Origin: Chloroflexota bacterium
Lineage (GTDB): Bacteria; Chloroflexota; Anaerolineae; J102
Direction: 5' to 3'
Length of the DNA stretch: 9,029 nt
Assembly (NCBI GenBank): GCA_003353825.1
Contig: PIVW01000225.1
Location: 1-9,029, forward strand
This document shows positions 1 to 7,398 of the stretch, piece by piece. The number at the start of each line of letters is the position of its first letter. Within the stretch, counting starts at the first letter, position 1. Made by a program: the position numbers and the translations under genes. The notes beneath the pieces were generated by a model that had not been told where the DNA came from, ran no database searches, and saw only the letters and a list, made by a program, of their open reading frames with translations.

Positions 1-703
1 TCATCCCACACAGACGATGAGCGATGCACTGCACTTGATCAACACCTTTGGCGGGATTGAGAATCTCAAGGGAAAGAAAATTGCCATGACCTGGGCCTAC
101 TCTCCTTCTTATGGAAAACCCCTCTCAGTCCCCCAGGGGATTATCGGTCTGATGACGCGTTTCGGGATGGATGTTTCCTTCGCCTATCCAAAAGGGTATA
201 ATGTTATGGAAGAGGTAGAAGAGGTCGCGCTCAAAAACTGTCGCGCATCCGGTGGCAGTTTCAACAGAGTCAACTCGATGGCAGAGGCCTTCAAAGATGC
301 CGATATTGTTTATCCGAAAAGCTGGGCTCCGTATAAAGTCATGGAACAGCGAACAGAGCTGTTAAAAACGGGCGATCAGAAAGGACTGAAAGATTTGGAA
401 GTCAGCTGCTTGAAGAATAATAAAAAGTTTGTTAAGTGGGAGTGTACCGAAGAGCTGATGAAAAAGACCAAAGAGGGGAAAGCGCTTTACATGCACTGCC
501 TGCCCGCTGACATCACAGGCGTCAGTTGCAAACAGGGTGAAGTGGCCGGGTCTGTTTTTGACCGCTATCGGGTTCCTCAATACGTACAGGCCAGTTATAA
601 GCCATATGTGATTGCAGCCATGATCTTTTTAAGCCGATTTAAAAACCCCTCTGAACAGTTGATGACTCTCATTGAAAAAGAACGATCGCGCACGGGAGCT
701 TAA
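1..703 (+). CDS. ygeW: YgeW-family carbamoyltransferase, 3' part (N-terminus outside window)
   Basis: This is the C-terminal part of a catabolic carbamoyltransferase of the aspartate/ornithine carbamoyltransferase superfamily. The frame is open from position 2 and starts with HPTQ, the carbamoyl-phosphate-binding motif, directly before the ATG at 17. That ATG is therefore internal and the real start lies upstream. Visible signatures are the HCLP motif (nt 494-505, context YMHCLPADITGVSC), the WAYSPSYGKPLSVPQG block, DIVYPKSWAPY and the C-terminal SYKPYVIAAMIFLSRF. These agree with YgeW rather than with OTC or ATC. About 233 residues are visible; E. coli YgeW is near 396, so roughly 160 are missing. 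YgeW is known as a transcarbamylase of poorly defined substrate in purine/allantoin-type clusters. It ends 3 nt before ygfK, so the two are probably co-transcribed. Family call is strong; substrate is not established. Confidence 0.93.
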   Translation, partial: HPTQTMSDALHLINTFGGIENLKGKKIAMTWAYSPSYGKPLSVPQGIIGLMTRFGMDVSFAYPKGYNVMEEVEEVALKNCRASGGSFNRVNSMAEAFKDADIVYPKSWAPYKVMEQRTELLKTGDQKGLKDLEVSCLKNNKKFVKWECTEELMKKTKEGKALYMHCLPADITGVSCKQGEVAGSVFDRYRVPQYVQASYKPYVIAAMIFLSRFKNPSEQLMTLIEKERSRTGA

Positions 704-706
704 AAC

Positions 707-3700
707 ATGAGTGACAAACTCACTGGTTGTGATCTTGAAACCTTGGCCCGCTGGATTCTGGTTGAAGAAAAGGGTGGATCCATTTTCGGAATTCACCAGG
801 ACCTTTTTTTCCAACCGGCAGCATCCGATCCATTCAGACTAAAGCGATATGGACAAGTTCTGGAAACCCCAATCGGTGTTGCCGCAGGTCCTCACTCCCA
901 GCTGTCGCAAAATATCATCGCCGCCTGGCTGACAGGGGCTCGGTACATGGAACTCAAAACAGTCCAGGTGCTGGACGAACTGGAGGTGACCAAGCCCTGC
1001 ATCGATATGCGGGATGAGGGTTATAACTGTGAGTGGTCTCAGGAACTAAAGCTGGAGGACTCCTTTCATGAGTATTTAAACGCCTGGATCATCCTGCATC
1101 TGCTGAATCATAAATTTTTCGGGAACAGTGGTCAAAGCAGGGGTTTTATCTTCAATATGAGCGTTGGTTACAACCTGGAAGGAGTTATCAGCCCACCGAT
1201 TCAACGTTTTCTCGATCAGATGGAAAACTGCAGCGTAGAATTAGCCGAAAAGATTCAGTGCCTGATCCCTGTCTATCCGGAAATCGAGACACTTGAGATC
1301 AGCAACCGCATTTCTGATAACATCACCATCAGCACCATGCACGGCTGTCCACCTGAAGAGATCGAGAAAATCGGACGTTATTTCATTGAAGAGCGGAAGC
1401 TTCACACGACCATCAAGCTTAATCCCACACTGTTGGGGAAAGACAGACTTAGGGATATCCTCAATCAACGCCTGGGATATGATATTATTGTACCGGACGA
1501 GGCATTTGACCACGACCTGAAATTTGATGTGGGGTTACAGCTAATCAGGAATCTGCAACAGTCTGCAGCAAAAGCCGGTGTGGAATTCAATCTTAAACTG
1601 ACCAACACGCTGGAAACAGAAAATAGTCACCACAATCTGCCGGAAAACGAAAAAATGCTCTACATGAGCGGTCGGGCACTTCATCCACTCAGTGTGAACC
1701 TCGCCGCCCGCCTGCAGCAGGAGTTCAACGGAGAGCTGGACATCTCATTCTCTGCCGGCATTGATTTTCAGAATGTGATGGAGGCACTTGCAGGCGGCCT
1801 CACACCAATCACCGTCTGCAGTGATCTTCTCAAGCCCGGTGGTTATGGTCGCCTGTATCAATATATTGAGAAGGTTCGTTTTGGCTTCAAAGAGACAAGC
1901 AGCGAATCCATCGAAGACTTTATTCAGGCAACTGCCGGAAATCATCAAGATCTGAAAAACGCTGTCCTGACAAACCTGGTCCGGTATGCTGAGGATGTGC
2001 TTGATCAAAAAACCTACGAGAGCCAGAATTTCCCTTTTGACAGCATCAAAACAGGACGGGAACTGACCGTTTTTGACTGCACAGGCGCCCCCTGTATTCC
2101 AACATGTCCCACTGGCCAGGATATTCCGTCATATATGCGGCACACAGCCGCCGGGAACGACCTGGAGGCTTATAAGGTGATTATGGATACCAACCCTTTT
2201 CCCAATGTTCAGGGAAGGGTGTGTCACACTCCCTGCCGCAATAAGTGCACGCGCATCAACCTGGATCAGCCACTTGCAATTCGGGAAATCAAACGTTACG
2301 TTGCCGATCAGAACCGGCAACCCCTGGATGTTGATTCTCCCGAACTATCGGATGTGAAGGTGGCCATTATCGGAGGTGGCCCATCCGGTTTATCATGCGC
2401 TTATTTCCTGGCATTAGAAGGTTTCTCCGTGGATGTCTTTGAAGCCAGATCTTTTGCTGGCGGTCTGGTCGCTGATGGAATTCCTGAATTCAGGTTGGAT
2501 GAAGAGAGCCTGCAACATGACATTAATAAGATACTTACCTTGGGAATAAGGCTGCATACAGGCTCAAAAATCAACCAGCATAAGTTTCTCGAAATGTGCC
2601 GGACATTCGATGCTGTCTATATTGCTGCAGGAGCACAAAAACCCATACAGCTTGGAATTCCAGACGAAGATGCCGCGGGAGTTTATGACCAGCTCTCTTT
2701 CCTGAGCCGGGTTCGACAGGGAAAAGCGCCTGCCCTGGGAGATAAAGTAATCGTGATTGGTGCTGGCAATGCGGCCATGGACACTGCCAGGACTGCCAGA
2801 CGTTTGGTTGGCGAAAACGGAGACGTTTCGATCCTCTACCGCCGCACTCGCAAAGAGATGCCGGCAGAAGTAGAAGAGATCGTTGCTGCTGAAGCAGAAG
2901 GGATTCACATCGTTGAGCTGGTCGGACCCGAAAAAATTGTTGTGGAATCTGGCAAAGTCGTGGCGATAGAATGTGCCCGCATGCAACTGGGTGAACCAGA
3001 CAGCAGCGGACGACGACGACCAGTCAAAATTGAAGGGGAAATGGTCCGTTACTCTGCAGACACCCTTATTCCAGCGATTGGACAGGAGGTTGAGCTTGAT
3101 TTTATCCCGGACAACAAGTTAAAGATAGATCCGCTGACATACAAAACACAATTGGAAAACGTTTATGCCGGCGGTGATGCTATTCGAGGTGCATCCACAC
3201 TCATTGAAGCCATTGGTGACGGTAGACTCAGCGCCCAAAAAATTGTAGAATATACAACAGGCACCAGAAAAGCAGACTCTGCGCGCAACAGATTGTCTGA
3301 AGGATTCGCGGCCTATCGAAAAAGATTGGCACAGCGGGAGTTTGGATTACCTGAACAAGACTTGCAGAACAGTTCGGTGACCGGTTTCGAGCTGACAACG
3401 ACAACCCTGCAGGCAGCAGCAGCCCGTGCCGAAGCGAACCGTTGTCTCTCCTGTGACCTGTTCTGTGCCGTTTGCACAACTGTCTGCCCCAATCTGGCAA
3501 ATGTCGTTTATCCGACACAGGAAATGACAGTACCGCTGCAGGTCATCAACTTTAGAGACGGAAGTTTTGAAGTCAAAACAACCGGCGAGCTCAATATTGA
3601 AGAATCGATGCAAATTCTGAATATTGGAGATTACTGCAATGAATGTGGAAACTGCACCACATTCTGCCCGACAAGCGGCGCTCCATATAAAACAAAACCA

Positions 3701-3985
3701 CGATTCTGCATCTCTCGTGATGCATTTGAGAAAGAGGAGAATGCCTATTTCCTGAAAGGAGACGTGCTGATCGCTCGAAGCAATGGTATCCCCGCAGTAT
3801 TGATGCTGGATCAGGGAAAGCTGAAATACACCACGACTGAAGCCCGTGTCACGATGGACCCTGAAAATCTGGCTGTCGAACAGGTCCAGCCACATACAGA
3901 TGATTTGCAGCAGATTGATTTAGGCCAGGCTGCAGAAATGGCCATCCTGCTGAAATCTCTTAAAGGATATTATTTATTTGAGTAA
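707..3985 (+). CDS. ygfK: YgfK: DHOD-like/GltD-like iron-sulfur flavoprotein (annotated elsewhere as putative selenate reductase subunit)
   Basis: This is a cytoplasmic multidomain redox protein of 1092 residues (E. coli YgfK is about 1030). Residues ~50-390 resemble a dihydroorotate/dihydropyrimidine dehydrogenase barrel, with TPIGVAAGPHSQ, KLNPTLLG and TVCSDLLKPGGYGRL. C214 in MHGCPP is a candidate active-site cysteine. A GltD-type cysteine region follows (C458, C463, C467; C506, C510, C514). Next comes a two-dinucleotide-binding oxidoreductase: FAD motif GGGPSG 556-561, second nucleotide motif GAGNAAMD 685-692 and FAD-closing GGD 822-824. The C-terminus has ferredoxin-like cysteines (C913, C916, C920, C923, C927-P) and a textbook 4Fe-4S motif, C977xxC980xxC983xxxC987-P. 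There is no signal peptide. The ATG has GGGAG at 694-698, 8 nt upstream. The selenate reductase name is historical; YgfK genes are associated with anaerobic purine catabolism. An NAD(P)H- or ferredoxin-linked reductive role on a purine-derived intermediate is inference. Confidence 0.93.
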   Translation: MSDKLTGCDLETLARWILVEEKGGSIFGIHQDLFFQPAASDPFRLKRYGQVLETPIGVAAGPHSQLSQNIIAAWLTGARYMELKTVQVLDELEVTKPCIDMRDEGYNCEWSQELKLEDSFHEYLNAWIILHLLNHKFFGNSGQSRGFIFNMSVGYNLEGVISPPIQRFLDQMENCSVELAEKIQCLIPVYPEIETLEISNRISDNITISTMHGCPPEEIEKIGRYFIEERKLHTTIKLNPTLLGKDRLRDILNQRLGYDIIVPDEAFDHDLKFDVGLQLIRNLQQSAAKAGVEFNLKLTNTLETENSHHNLPENEKMLYMSGRALHPLSVNLAARLQQEFNGELDISFSAGIDFQNVMEALAGGLTPITVCSDLLKPGGYGRLYQYIEKVRFGFKETSSESIEDFIQATAGNHQDLKNAVLTNLVRYAEDVLDQKTYESQNFPFDSIKTGRELTVFDCTGAPCIPTCPTGQDIPSYMRHTAAGNDLEAYKVIMDTNPFPNVQGRVCHTPCRNKCTRINLDQPLAIREIKRYVADQNRQPLDVDSPELSDVKVAIIGGGPSGLSCAYFLALEGFSVDVFEARSFAGGLVADGIPEFRLDEESLQHDINKILTLGIRLHTGSKINQHKFLEMCRTFDAVYIAAGAQKPIQLGIPDEDAAGVYDQLSFLSRVRQGKAPALGDKVIVIGAGNAAMDTARTARRLVGENGDVSILYRRTRKEMPAEVEEIVAAEAEGIHIVELVGPEKIVVESGKVVAIECARMQLGEPDSSGRRRPVKIEGEMVRYSADTLIPAIGQEVELDFIPDNKLKIDPLTYKTQLENVYAGGDAIRGASTLIEAIGDGRLSAQKIVEYTTGTRKADSARNRLSEGFAAYRKRLAQREFGLPEQDLQNSSVTGFELTTTTLQAAAARAEANRCLSCDLFCAVCTTVCPNLANVVYPTQEMTVPLQVINFRDGSFEVKTTGELNIEESMQILNIGDYCNECGNCTTFCPTSGAPYKTKPRFCISRDAFEKEENAYFLKGDVLIARSNGIPAVLMLDQGKLKYTTTEARVTMDPENLAVEQVQPHTDDLQQIDLGQAAEMAILLKSLKGYYLFE
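3962..3967 (+). promoter_or_regulatory. Possible Shine-Dalgarno for an upstream TTG start of the yqeB-like gene
   Basis: AAAGGA lies 10 nt before a TTG at 3978 that is in frame with the yqeB-like gene and would overlap the ygfK stop by 8 nt. The competing ATG at 4008 has GGAG at 3991-3994 with a long 13-nt spacer. Neither signal settles the start. The ten residues between the two are outside the conserved domain. Confidence 0.35.
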
Positions 3986-4007
3986 GTATCGGAGACTGAA
4001 CGATTTT

Positions 4008-4820
4008 ATGACAAGCAAACCCCTGCATCAGCTGAAAATCCTCATCAAGGGAGCCGGTGAAATGGCATCCGGGATTGCCTGCCGCCTGTACCGCGCTAAT
4101 CTGCGGCAGATTGTTATGGCGGAAACATGTAATCCTCTAGCTGTCAGACGGAAGGTTGCATTTTGCTGTGCTGTGCATGAGCAACAAATCACAGTTGAAG
4201 GTATCACAGCTACCCGCACAGAAAACAAGACGGAAATTACCACCGCCTGGCAAAAGGGCGAAATAAGTGTCATCGTAGACCCGGAATGGGAAATCGGTGA
4301 AGAGATTCAGTTCGATCTGGTGATCGATGCAATTCTGGCCAAGAAAAATCTGGGCACTCGCAAAAATGAAGCACCACTGGTAATCGGCCTGGGACCCGGA
4401 TTCAATGCCGGAAAGGATGTCCATCTAGTTATTGAAACAAACCGTGGGCACGATCTGGGCAGGGTGATAAAAACCGGAGAAGCGGAGACAAACACCGGCG
4501 TACCCGGCGATATTGCCGGTTTTACGGTAGCCAGGGTGTTGAGGGCACCCTGTGAGGGTCAGTTTATCTCAGAACGGTTTATCGGGGAATCGGTAAAGGC
4601 TGGGGATGTTATTGGTATGGTGGGGACAGAGACGGTCACTGCAAAGATAGACGGGGTCTTACGAGGCTTGATCAGGCCCGACTCGAAGGTTCGACAGGGT
4701 CTGAAGATCGGGGATATCGATCCGCGGGGCATCGTCAGCTATTGCAACACCGTTTCAGATAAGGCCCGAACCTTGGGAGGCGCGGTTCTGGAAGCGATCC
4801 TCTCTAAATATAATATGTAA
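4008..4820 (+). CDS. yqeB: YqeB/EF2563-family selenium-dependent molybdenum hydroxylase maturation protein
   Basis: This is a cytoplasmic cofactor-maturation protein of the EF2563/YqeB family, 270 residues from this ATG or 280 from an in-frame TTG at 3978. Near the N-terminus is a Rossmann-like glycine segment, KGAGEMASGIACRLYRA, with GAGEMASG at residues 15-22. Family blocks follow: NPLAVRRKVAF, VDAILAKKNLGTR, GLGPGFNAGKDVH, VIETNRGHDLGRVI, NTGVPGDIAGF, LRGLI, GLKIGDIDPRG and SDKARTLGGAVLEAIL. The C-terminal third, with VLRAPCEGQF and VKAGDVIGMVG, looks like a small beta-barrel or lipoyl-like fold (inference). E. coli YqeB is about 540 residues and has an extra N-terminal XdhC/CoxI-like half; only the second half is present here. 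The family co-occurs with SelD and xanthine dehydrogenase-type enzymes and is thought to act in the labile selenium-containing Mo cofactor. Its place between ygfK and xdhA fits that. Family call is firm; biochemical step unknown. Confidence 0.88.
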   Translation: MTSKPLHQLKILIKGAGEMASGIACRLYRANLRQIVMAETCNPLAVRRKVAFCCAVHEQQITVEGITATRTENKTEITTAWQKGEISVIVDPEWEIGEEIQFDLVIDAILAKKNLGTRKNEAPLVIGLGPGFNAGKDVHLVIETNRGHDLGRVIKTGEAETNTGVPGDIAGFTVARVLRAPCEGQFISERFIGESVKAGDVIGMVGTETVTAKIDGVLRGLIRPDSKVRQGLKIGDIDPRGIVSYCNTVSDKARTLGGAVLEAILSKYNM

Positions 4821-4888
4821 AATTGTTGCGTTTAGTGAATGTACCCGTGTTTGATATGAATCTGTTTCAGTCGGAGGCTCGATTTTAA

Positions 4889-4910
4889 GTAATTCTGGGA
4901 ACAGGATTAC
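4889..4910 (+). repeat. Hairpin: 9-bp stem with GGAA (GNRA-type) tetraloop
   Basis: GTAATTCTG (4889-4897) pairs with CAGGATTAC (4902-4910) around GGAA, with one T-G wobble if read as RNA. The run TTTTATT starts 4 nt after the stem. That is close to an intrinsic terminator, but the T-run is offset and interrupted. It may act in attenuation, mRNA processing or stability in front of xdhA. The pairing is seen directly; the role is inferred. Confidence 0.6.
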
Positions 4911-4914
4911 ACAG

Positions 4915-4930
4915 TTTTATTCCAATAAAA
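4915..4930. promoter_or_regulatory. AT-rich perfect dyad just upstream of xdhA (possible operator)
   Basis: TTTTATT-CC-AATAAAA is a perfect 7-bp inverted repeat with a 2-bp centre, flanked on both sides by ACAG (4911-4914 and 4931-4934). The 2-nt centre is too small for a stable RNA loop without opening pairs, so a protein-binding DNA operator is more plausible than a hairpin. It ends 5 nt before the xdhA Shine-Dalgarno AAAGGA, so a bound regulator could block transcription into xdhA. No known regulator consensus was recognised. Confidence 0.4.
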
Positions 4931-4946
4931 ACAGCAAAGGACCAAA

Positions 4947-7232
4947 ATGACAATCGGCAAATCCATCAATCGCGTTGATGCCGTGGCTAAAGTCACTGGA
5001 CGTGCACGATACACTGACGATTTTTACAGACCGGACATGCTGGTAGCCAAGTATTTCAGGAGCACGATTGCTCATGGGAAAGTGGTATCCATTGATGTGG
5101 AAAAAGCAGTGGCATTGAGGGGAGTTGAGGCAATTTTCACTTACGAGGATGTCCCCCAGATCAAATATGCCTCTGCCGGCCATCCTTACTCACTGGATCG
5201 TAGCCGGGCTGATGTGGCTGACCTGCTGATGCTTGACCGCCATGTCCGCTATATGGGTGATGAGATTGCCATTGTTGTGGCGGAGGATGTCCTCACCGCC
5301 GACAAAGCGCTGAAGCTGATCGAAATTGAGTATGAAGAATATCCGCCACTGATTACACCGGAACAGATTCTAGCTGCAGATGCCCGTGAAATCCATACCG
5401 GCAGTTCCAACACTATGGGGGAACATCGGTTCGAGTGCGGTGGCGACCTGGAAGAGGCATTTTCCAAAGCGGACACAATCCACGAGGGGCAGTATGAGAC
5501 CCAAATGGTCCAGCATCTCCATATTGAAAACCACACCGCCTATGCCTATTTGAACGATCTGGAGCACATTGTGATTGTTTCGTCGACCCAGATACCTCAC
5601 ATTGCCCGGCGCATCGTCGGTGAAGCGCTGGACATTCCCTGGGGTCGTGTTCGCGTGATTAAACCCTATATTGGCGGCGGATTCGGTGCTAAACAGGATG
5701 TGGTCCTGGAGCCGATGGTGGCATTTCTGACACTGAAACTGGATGGGCGCCCCGTGAGAATCAGTATGACCCGGGAAGAGTGCATGCTCAATACCCGAAA
5801 CAGGCATCCCATGATCGCCACTGTCAGATTGGGAACCACAGCGGACGGTACATTGGTGGCGCGGGACATGGACAGCTTGTTCCTGACAGGCGCCTATGCA
5901 TCCCATGGCCATTCCATTGCAGCGGCATCGGGTAGTAAAAACACTTTGATCTATCCCCGGGCCGTTATTGGTTACCATGCCAGAACCATCTATGCCAATA
6001 TTCCCATAGCCGGCGCCATGCGGGCTTACGGATCCCCACAGGTTGTTTTTGCAGTGGAATGCGCGATGGAAGATACTGCCAGAAAAATCGGCTTGGATTC
6101 CGTTGAATTCAGACTTAAAAATGTGGCTCGCCAGGATGATCTGAACCCGATGAACAATATGCCTATCCGGAGCTGCGGCATCATCGAGTGTCTGGAAAAG
6201 GGACGGGAGATGATCCAATGGAACCAAAAAAAGGCGGATCGGAAATCCCAGGATGGCAAAATACGGAAGGGCTTGGGCGTGGCTTGTTTCAGCTATGGCA
6301 CCGGTACCTATCCAATGAATGTCGAAGTGGCCGGAGCCCGGATCATCTTGAATCAGGATGGATCGGTTCATGTCCAGACTGGCGCGACAGAGATTGGTCA
6401 GGGTTCAGATACGATAGTTGCCCAAATGGTTGCCCAGACAATGGGGCTGTCACCAGACACTGTTCATATCGTCTCGACCCAGGATACTGATGTGAGCCCG
6501 TTTGATACCGGAGCTTACGCCTCACGCCAGGCTTATGTGGTTGGAAACGCTGTTTTTCAGGCGGCATCAGAACTCAGAGAGAAAATCCTGATGTATGCAG
6601 CCGAAATGACGGAGCGTCCTCTTGCCAGCCTTGACATCAATGGCCCGAATATTGTTCTGCTGGACCAACCTGATAAAAAAATCCTGTCTTTGAACGATCT
6701 AGCTCTCGATGCCTATTACCATGTAGATAGGGGCGGACAATTGACCGCGGATGTTTCCCTGAAGACACGAGCCAATCCGGCAAGCTTTGGCTGCACTTTT
6801 GTGGACATTACAGTCAATATTCCGCTCTGTCGGATAAACATCAATGAAATATATAATGTTCATGACTCTGGCGTAATCCTGAACCCTTCAGCAGCCAGAG
6901 GCCAGGTTGAAGGAGGCATCGCCATGGCAATTGGAGCCGCTCTCACAGAGCAGGTATTGATCGATCCGGTCAGCGGCAAGGTGTTTAACAATAACATGCT
7001 CGATTACAAGGTCCCAACGATGATCGATCTGCCGGATCTCGACAGCGCTTTCATAGAAACAGTCGAACCCACTGCCAAATATGGAAACAAGTCCCTGGGG
7101 GAACCTCCCGTCATCACACCGCCACCAGCAATCCGGAACGCAGTTTTGGATGCCACCGGTGTAGCAGTCAATAAACTCCCAATGACACCAGAGATTTTGT
7201 TTCACCATTTTAAAAAGGCCGGCCTGATTTAA
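4947..7232 (+). CDS. xdhA: Xanthine dehydrogenase-type molybdenum hydroxylase, molybdopterin-binding subunit XdhA
   Basis: This is the catalytic large subunit of a heterotrimeric purine (xanthine) hydroxylase that inserts water-derived oxygen at a purine carbon. It has 761 residues, against about 752 for E. coli XdhA, which it resembles along its whole length. The N-terminal hammerhead domain (~8-120) begins RVDAVAKVTGRARYTDD. The Mo-cofactor domains include STQIPHIARRIVGEALDIPW, GGGFGAKQ (243-250), GAMRAYGSPQVVFAVE (R359), TGATEIGQG (478-486), FGCTFVD and NVHDSGVILNP. The C-terminal SLGEPP places the expected catalytic glutamate at E719. There is no Tat signal, so it is cytoplasmic. The reading frame has no internal UGA, so any selenium would be in a labile cofactor and not selenocysteine. 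The ATG has AAAGGA (4936-4941) 5 nt upstream. FAD and 2Fe-2S partners follow as separate genes. Xanthine is the best guess for substrate; a related purine or heterocycle is possible. Confidence 0.95.
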   Translation: MTIGKSINRVDAVAKVTGRARYTDDFYRPDMLVAKYFRSTIAHGKVVSIDVEKAVALRGVEAIFTYEDVPQIKYASAGHPYSLDRSRADVADLLMLDRHVRYMGDEIAIVVAEDVLTADKALKLIEIEYEEYPPLITPEQILAADAREIHTGSSNTMGEHRFECGGDLEEAFSKADTIHEGQYETQMVQHLHIENHTAYAYLNDLEHIVIVSSTQIPHIARRIVGEALDIPWGRVRVIKPYIGGGFGAKQDVVLEPMVAFLTLKLDGRPVRISMTREECMLNTRNRHPMIATVRLGTTADGTLVARDMDSLFLTGAYASHGHSIAAASGSKNTLIYPRAVIGYHARTIYANIPIAGAMRAYGSPQVVFAVECAMEDTARKIGLDSVEFRLKNVARQDDLNPMNNMPIRSCGIIECLEKGREMIQWNQKKADRKSQDGKIRKGLGVACFSYGTGTYPMNVEVAGARIILNQDGSVHVQTGATEIGQGSDTIVAQMVAQTMGLSPDTVHIVSTQDTDVSPFDTGAYASRQAYVVGNAVFQAASELREKILMYAAEMTERPLASLDINGPNIVLLDQPDKKILSLNDLALDAYYHVDRGGQLTADVSLKTRANPASFGCTFVDITVNIPLCRININEIYNVHDSGVILNPSAARGQVEGGIAMAIGAALTEQVLIDPVSGKVFNNNMLDYKVPTMIDLPDLDSAFIETVEPTAKYGNKSLGEPPVITPPPAIRNAVLDATGVAVNKLPMTPEILFHHFKKAGLI

Positions 7233-7236
7233 CTCT

Positions 7237-7332
7237 GGATCGGCTAAATGATTACTTCACATTCTGTTTGTAAAATGTCCGGCTTTTGGGACTTTTGCAC
7301 ACAGATTAAGGGAAGTAATCATTTAACGATCC
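7237..7332. repeat. ~96-nt imperfect palindrome / long hairpin, possible MITE-like or regulatory RNA element
   Basis: Outer arms: TAAATGATTACTTC (7245-7258) is the exact reverse complement of 7312-7325. Beyond a 2x1 mismatch, GGATCG (7237-7242) pairs with CGATCC (7327-7332). Inside, TCTGT (7263-7267) pairs with ACAGA (7301-7305). The stem continues through 7269-7275 with 7293-7299, then GTCC (7277-7280) with GGAC (7289-7292), leaving an 8-nt loop at 7281-7288. Nearly the whole segment folds on itself. It starts 4 nt after the xdhA stop. A dinucleotide CT flanks both ends, too short to prove a target-site duplication. Options are a small non-autonomous mobile element, a REP-like repeat, or an mRNA-stabilising structure setting the XdhA:XdhB ratio. 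Confidence 0.7.
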
Positions 7333-7358
7333 CTATGCGAATAGATTATGTGACAACA

Positions 7359-7398
7359 ACGTGTTTCCTTTTCCAGCGACGTGTTTCTCGCGAAACAC
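7359..7398. repeat. GTGTTTC element: two direct copies 20 nt apart plus one inverted copy
   Basis: ACGTGTTTC occurs at 7359-7367 and 7379-7387, exactly 20 nt apart (about two helical turns). The inverted partner GAAACAC is at 7392-7398. Either direct copy could pair with the inverted one, giving two mutually exclusive RNA hairpins. Alternatively the spacing suits a dimeric DNA-binding regulator. No known operator was recognised. Confidence 0.45.

Larger units (their letters stand above)
4821..4946 (+). other. 126-nt spacer between yqeB-like gene and xdhA
   Basis: This non-coding spacer contrasts with the near-zero gaps elsewhere. It contains a weak FNR-like dyad (4851-4864), a 9-bp hairpin with a GGAA loop (4889-4910), a 7-bp AT-rich dyad (4915-4930) and the xdhA ribosome-binding site (4936-4941). 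No good sigma-70 -35/-10 pair was found: TTGATA at 4851-4856 matches a -35 well, but no acceptable -10 sits 16-18 nt downstream. Confidence 0.7.

Noticed and set aside
17..19. ATG as start of the ygeW gene
   Set aside because: The codons before it encode HPTQ, a core carbamoyltransferase motif, so the ATG is internal and the gene is cut by the window start.
3347..3895. 182-codon minus-strand frame opposite the ygfK 3' end
   Set aside because: It shadows the Cys-rich ferredoxin region of ygfK; no domain, ribosome-binding site or context supports it.
4851..4879. Sigma-70 promoter with TTGATA as -35 box
   Set aside because: At 16-18 nt spacing the -10 region reads GGAGGCT-like sequence with no resemblance to TATAAT.
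4821..4946. Molybdenum cofactor (Moco) riboswitch upstream of xdhA
   Set aside because: The GNRA-type loop raised the idea, but the 126-nt spacer has only simple hairpins and lacks the conserved multi-stem core I would expect. A covariance-model search would settle it.
5370..6371. 333-codon open frame on the minus strand opposite xdhA
   Set aside because: It lies entirely inside the well-supported xdhA gene, has no recognisable domain and is rich in His/Cys/Gln as expected for an antisense shadow.
4947..7232. Selenocysteine insertion in the molybdenum hydroxylase
   Set aside because: No in-frame UGA occurs within xdhA, xdhB or xdhC. Selenium in SDMH enzymes is a labile cofactor, so none is expected.
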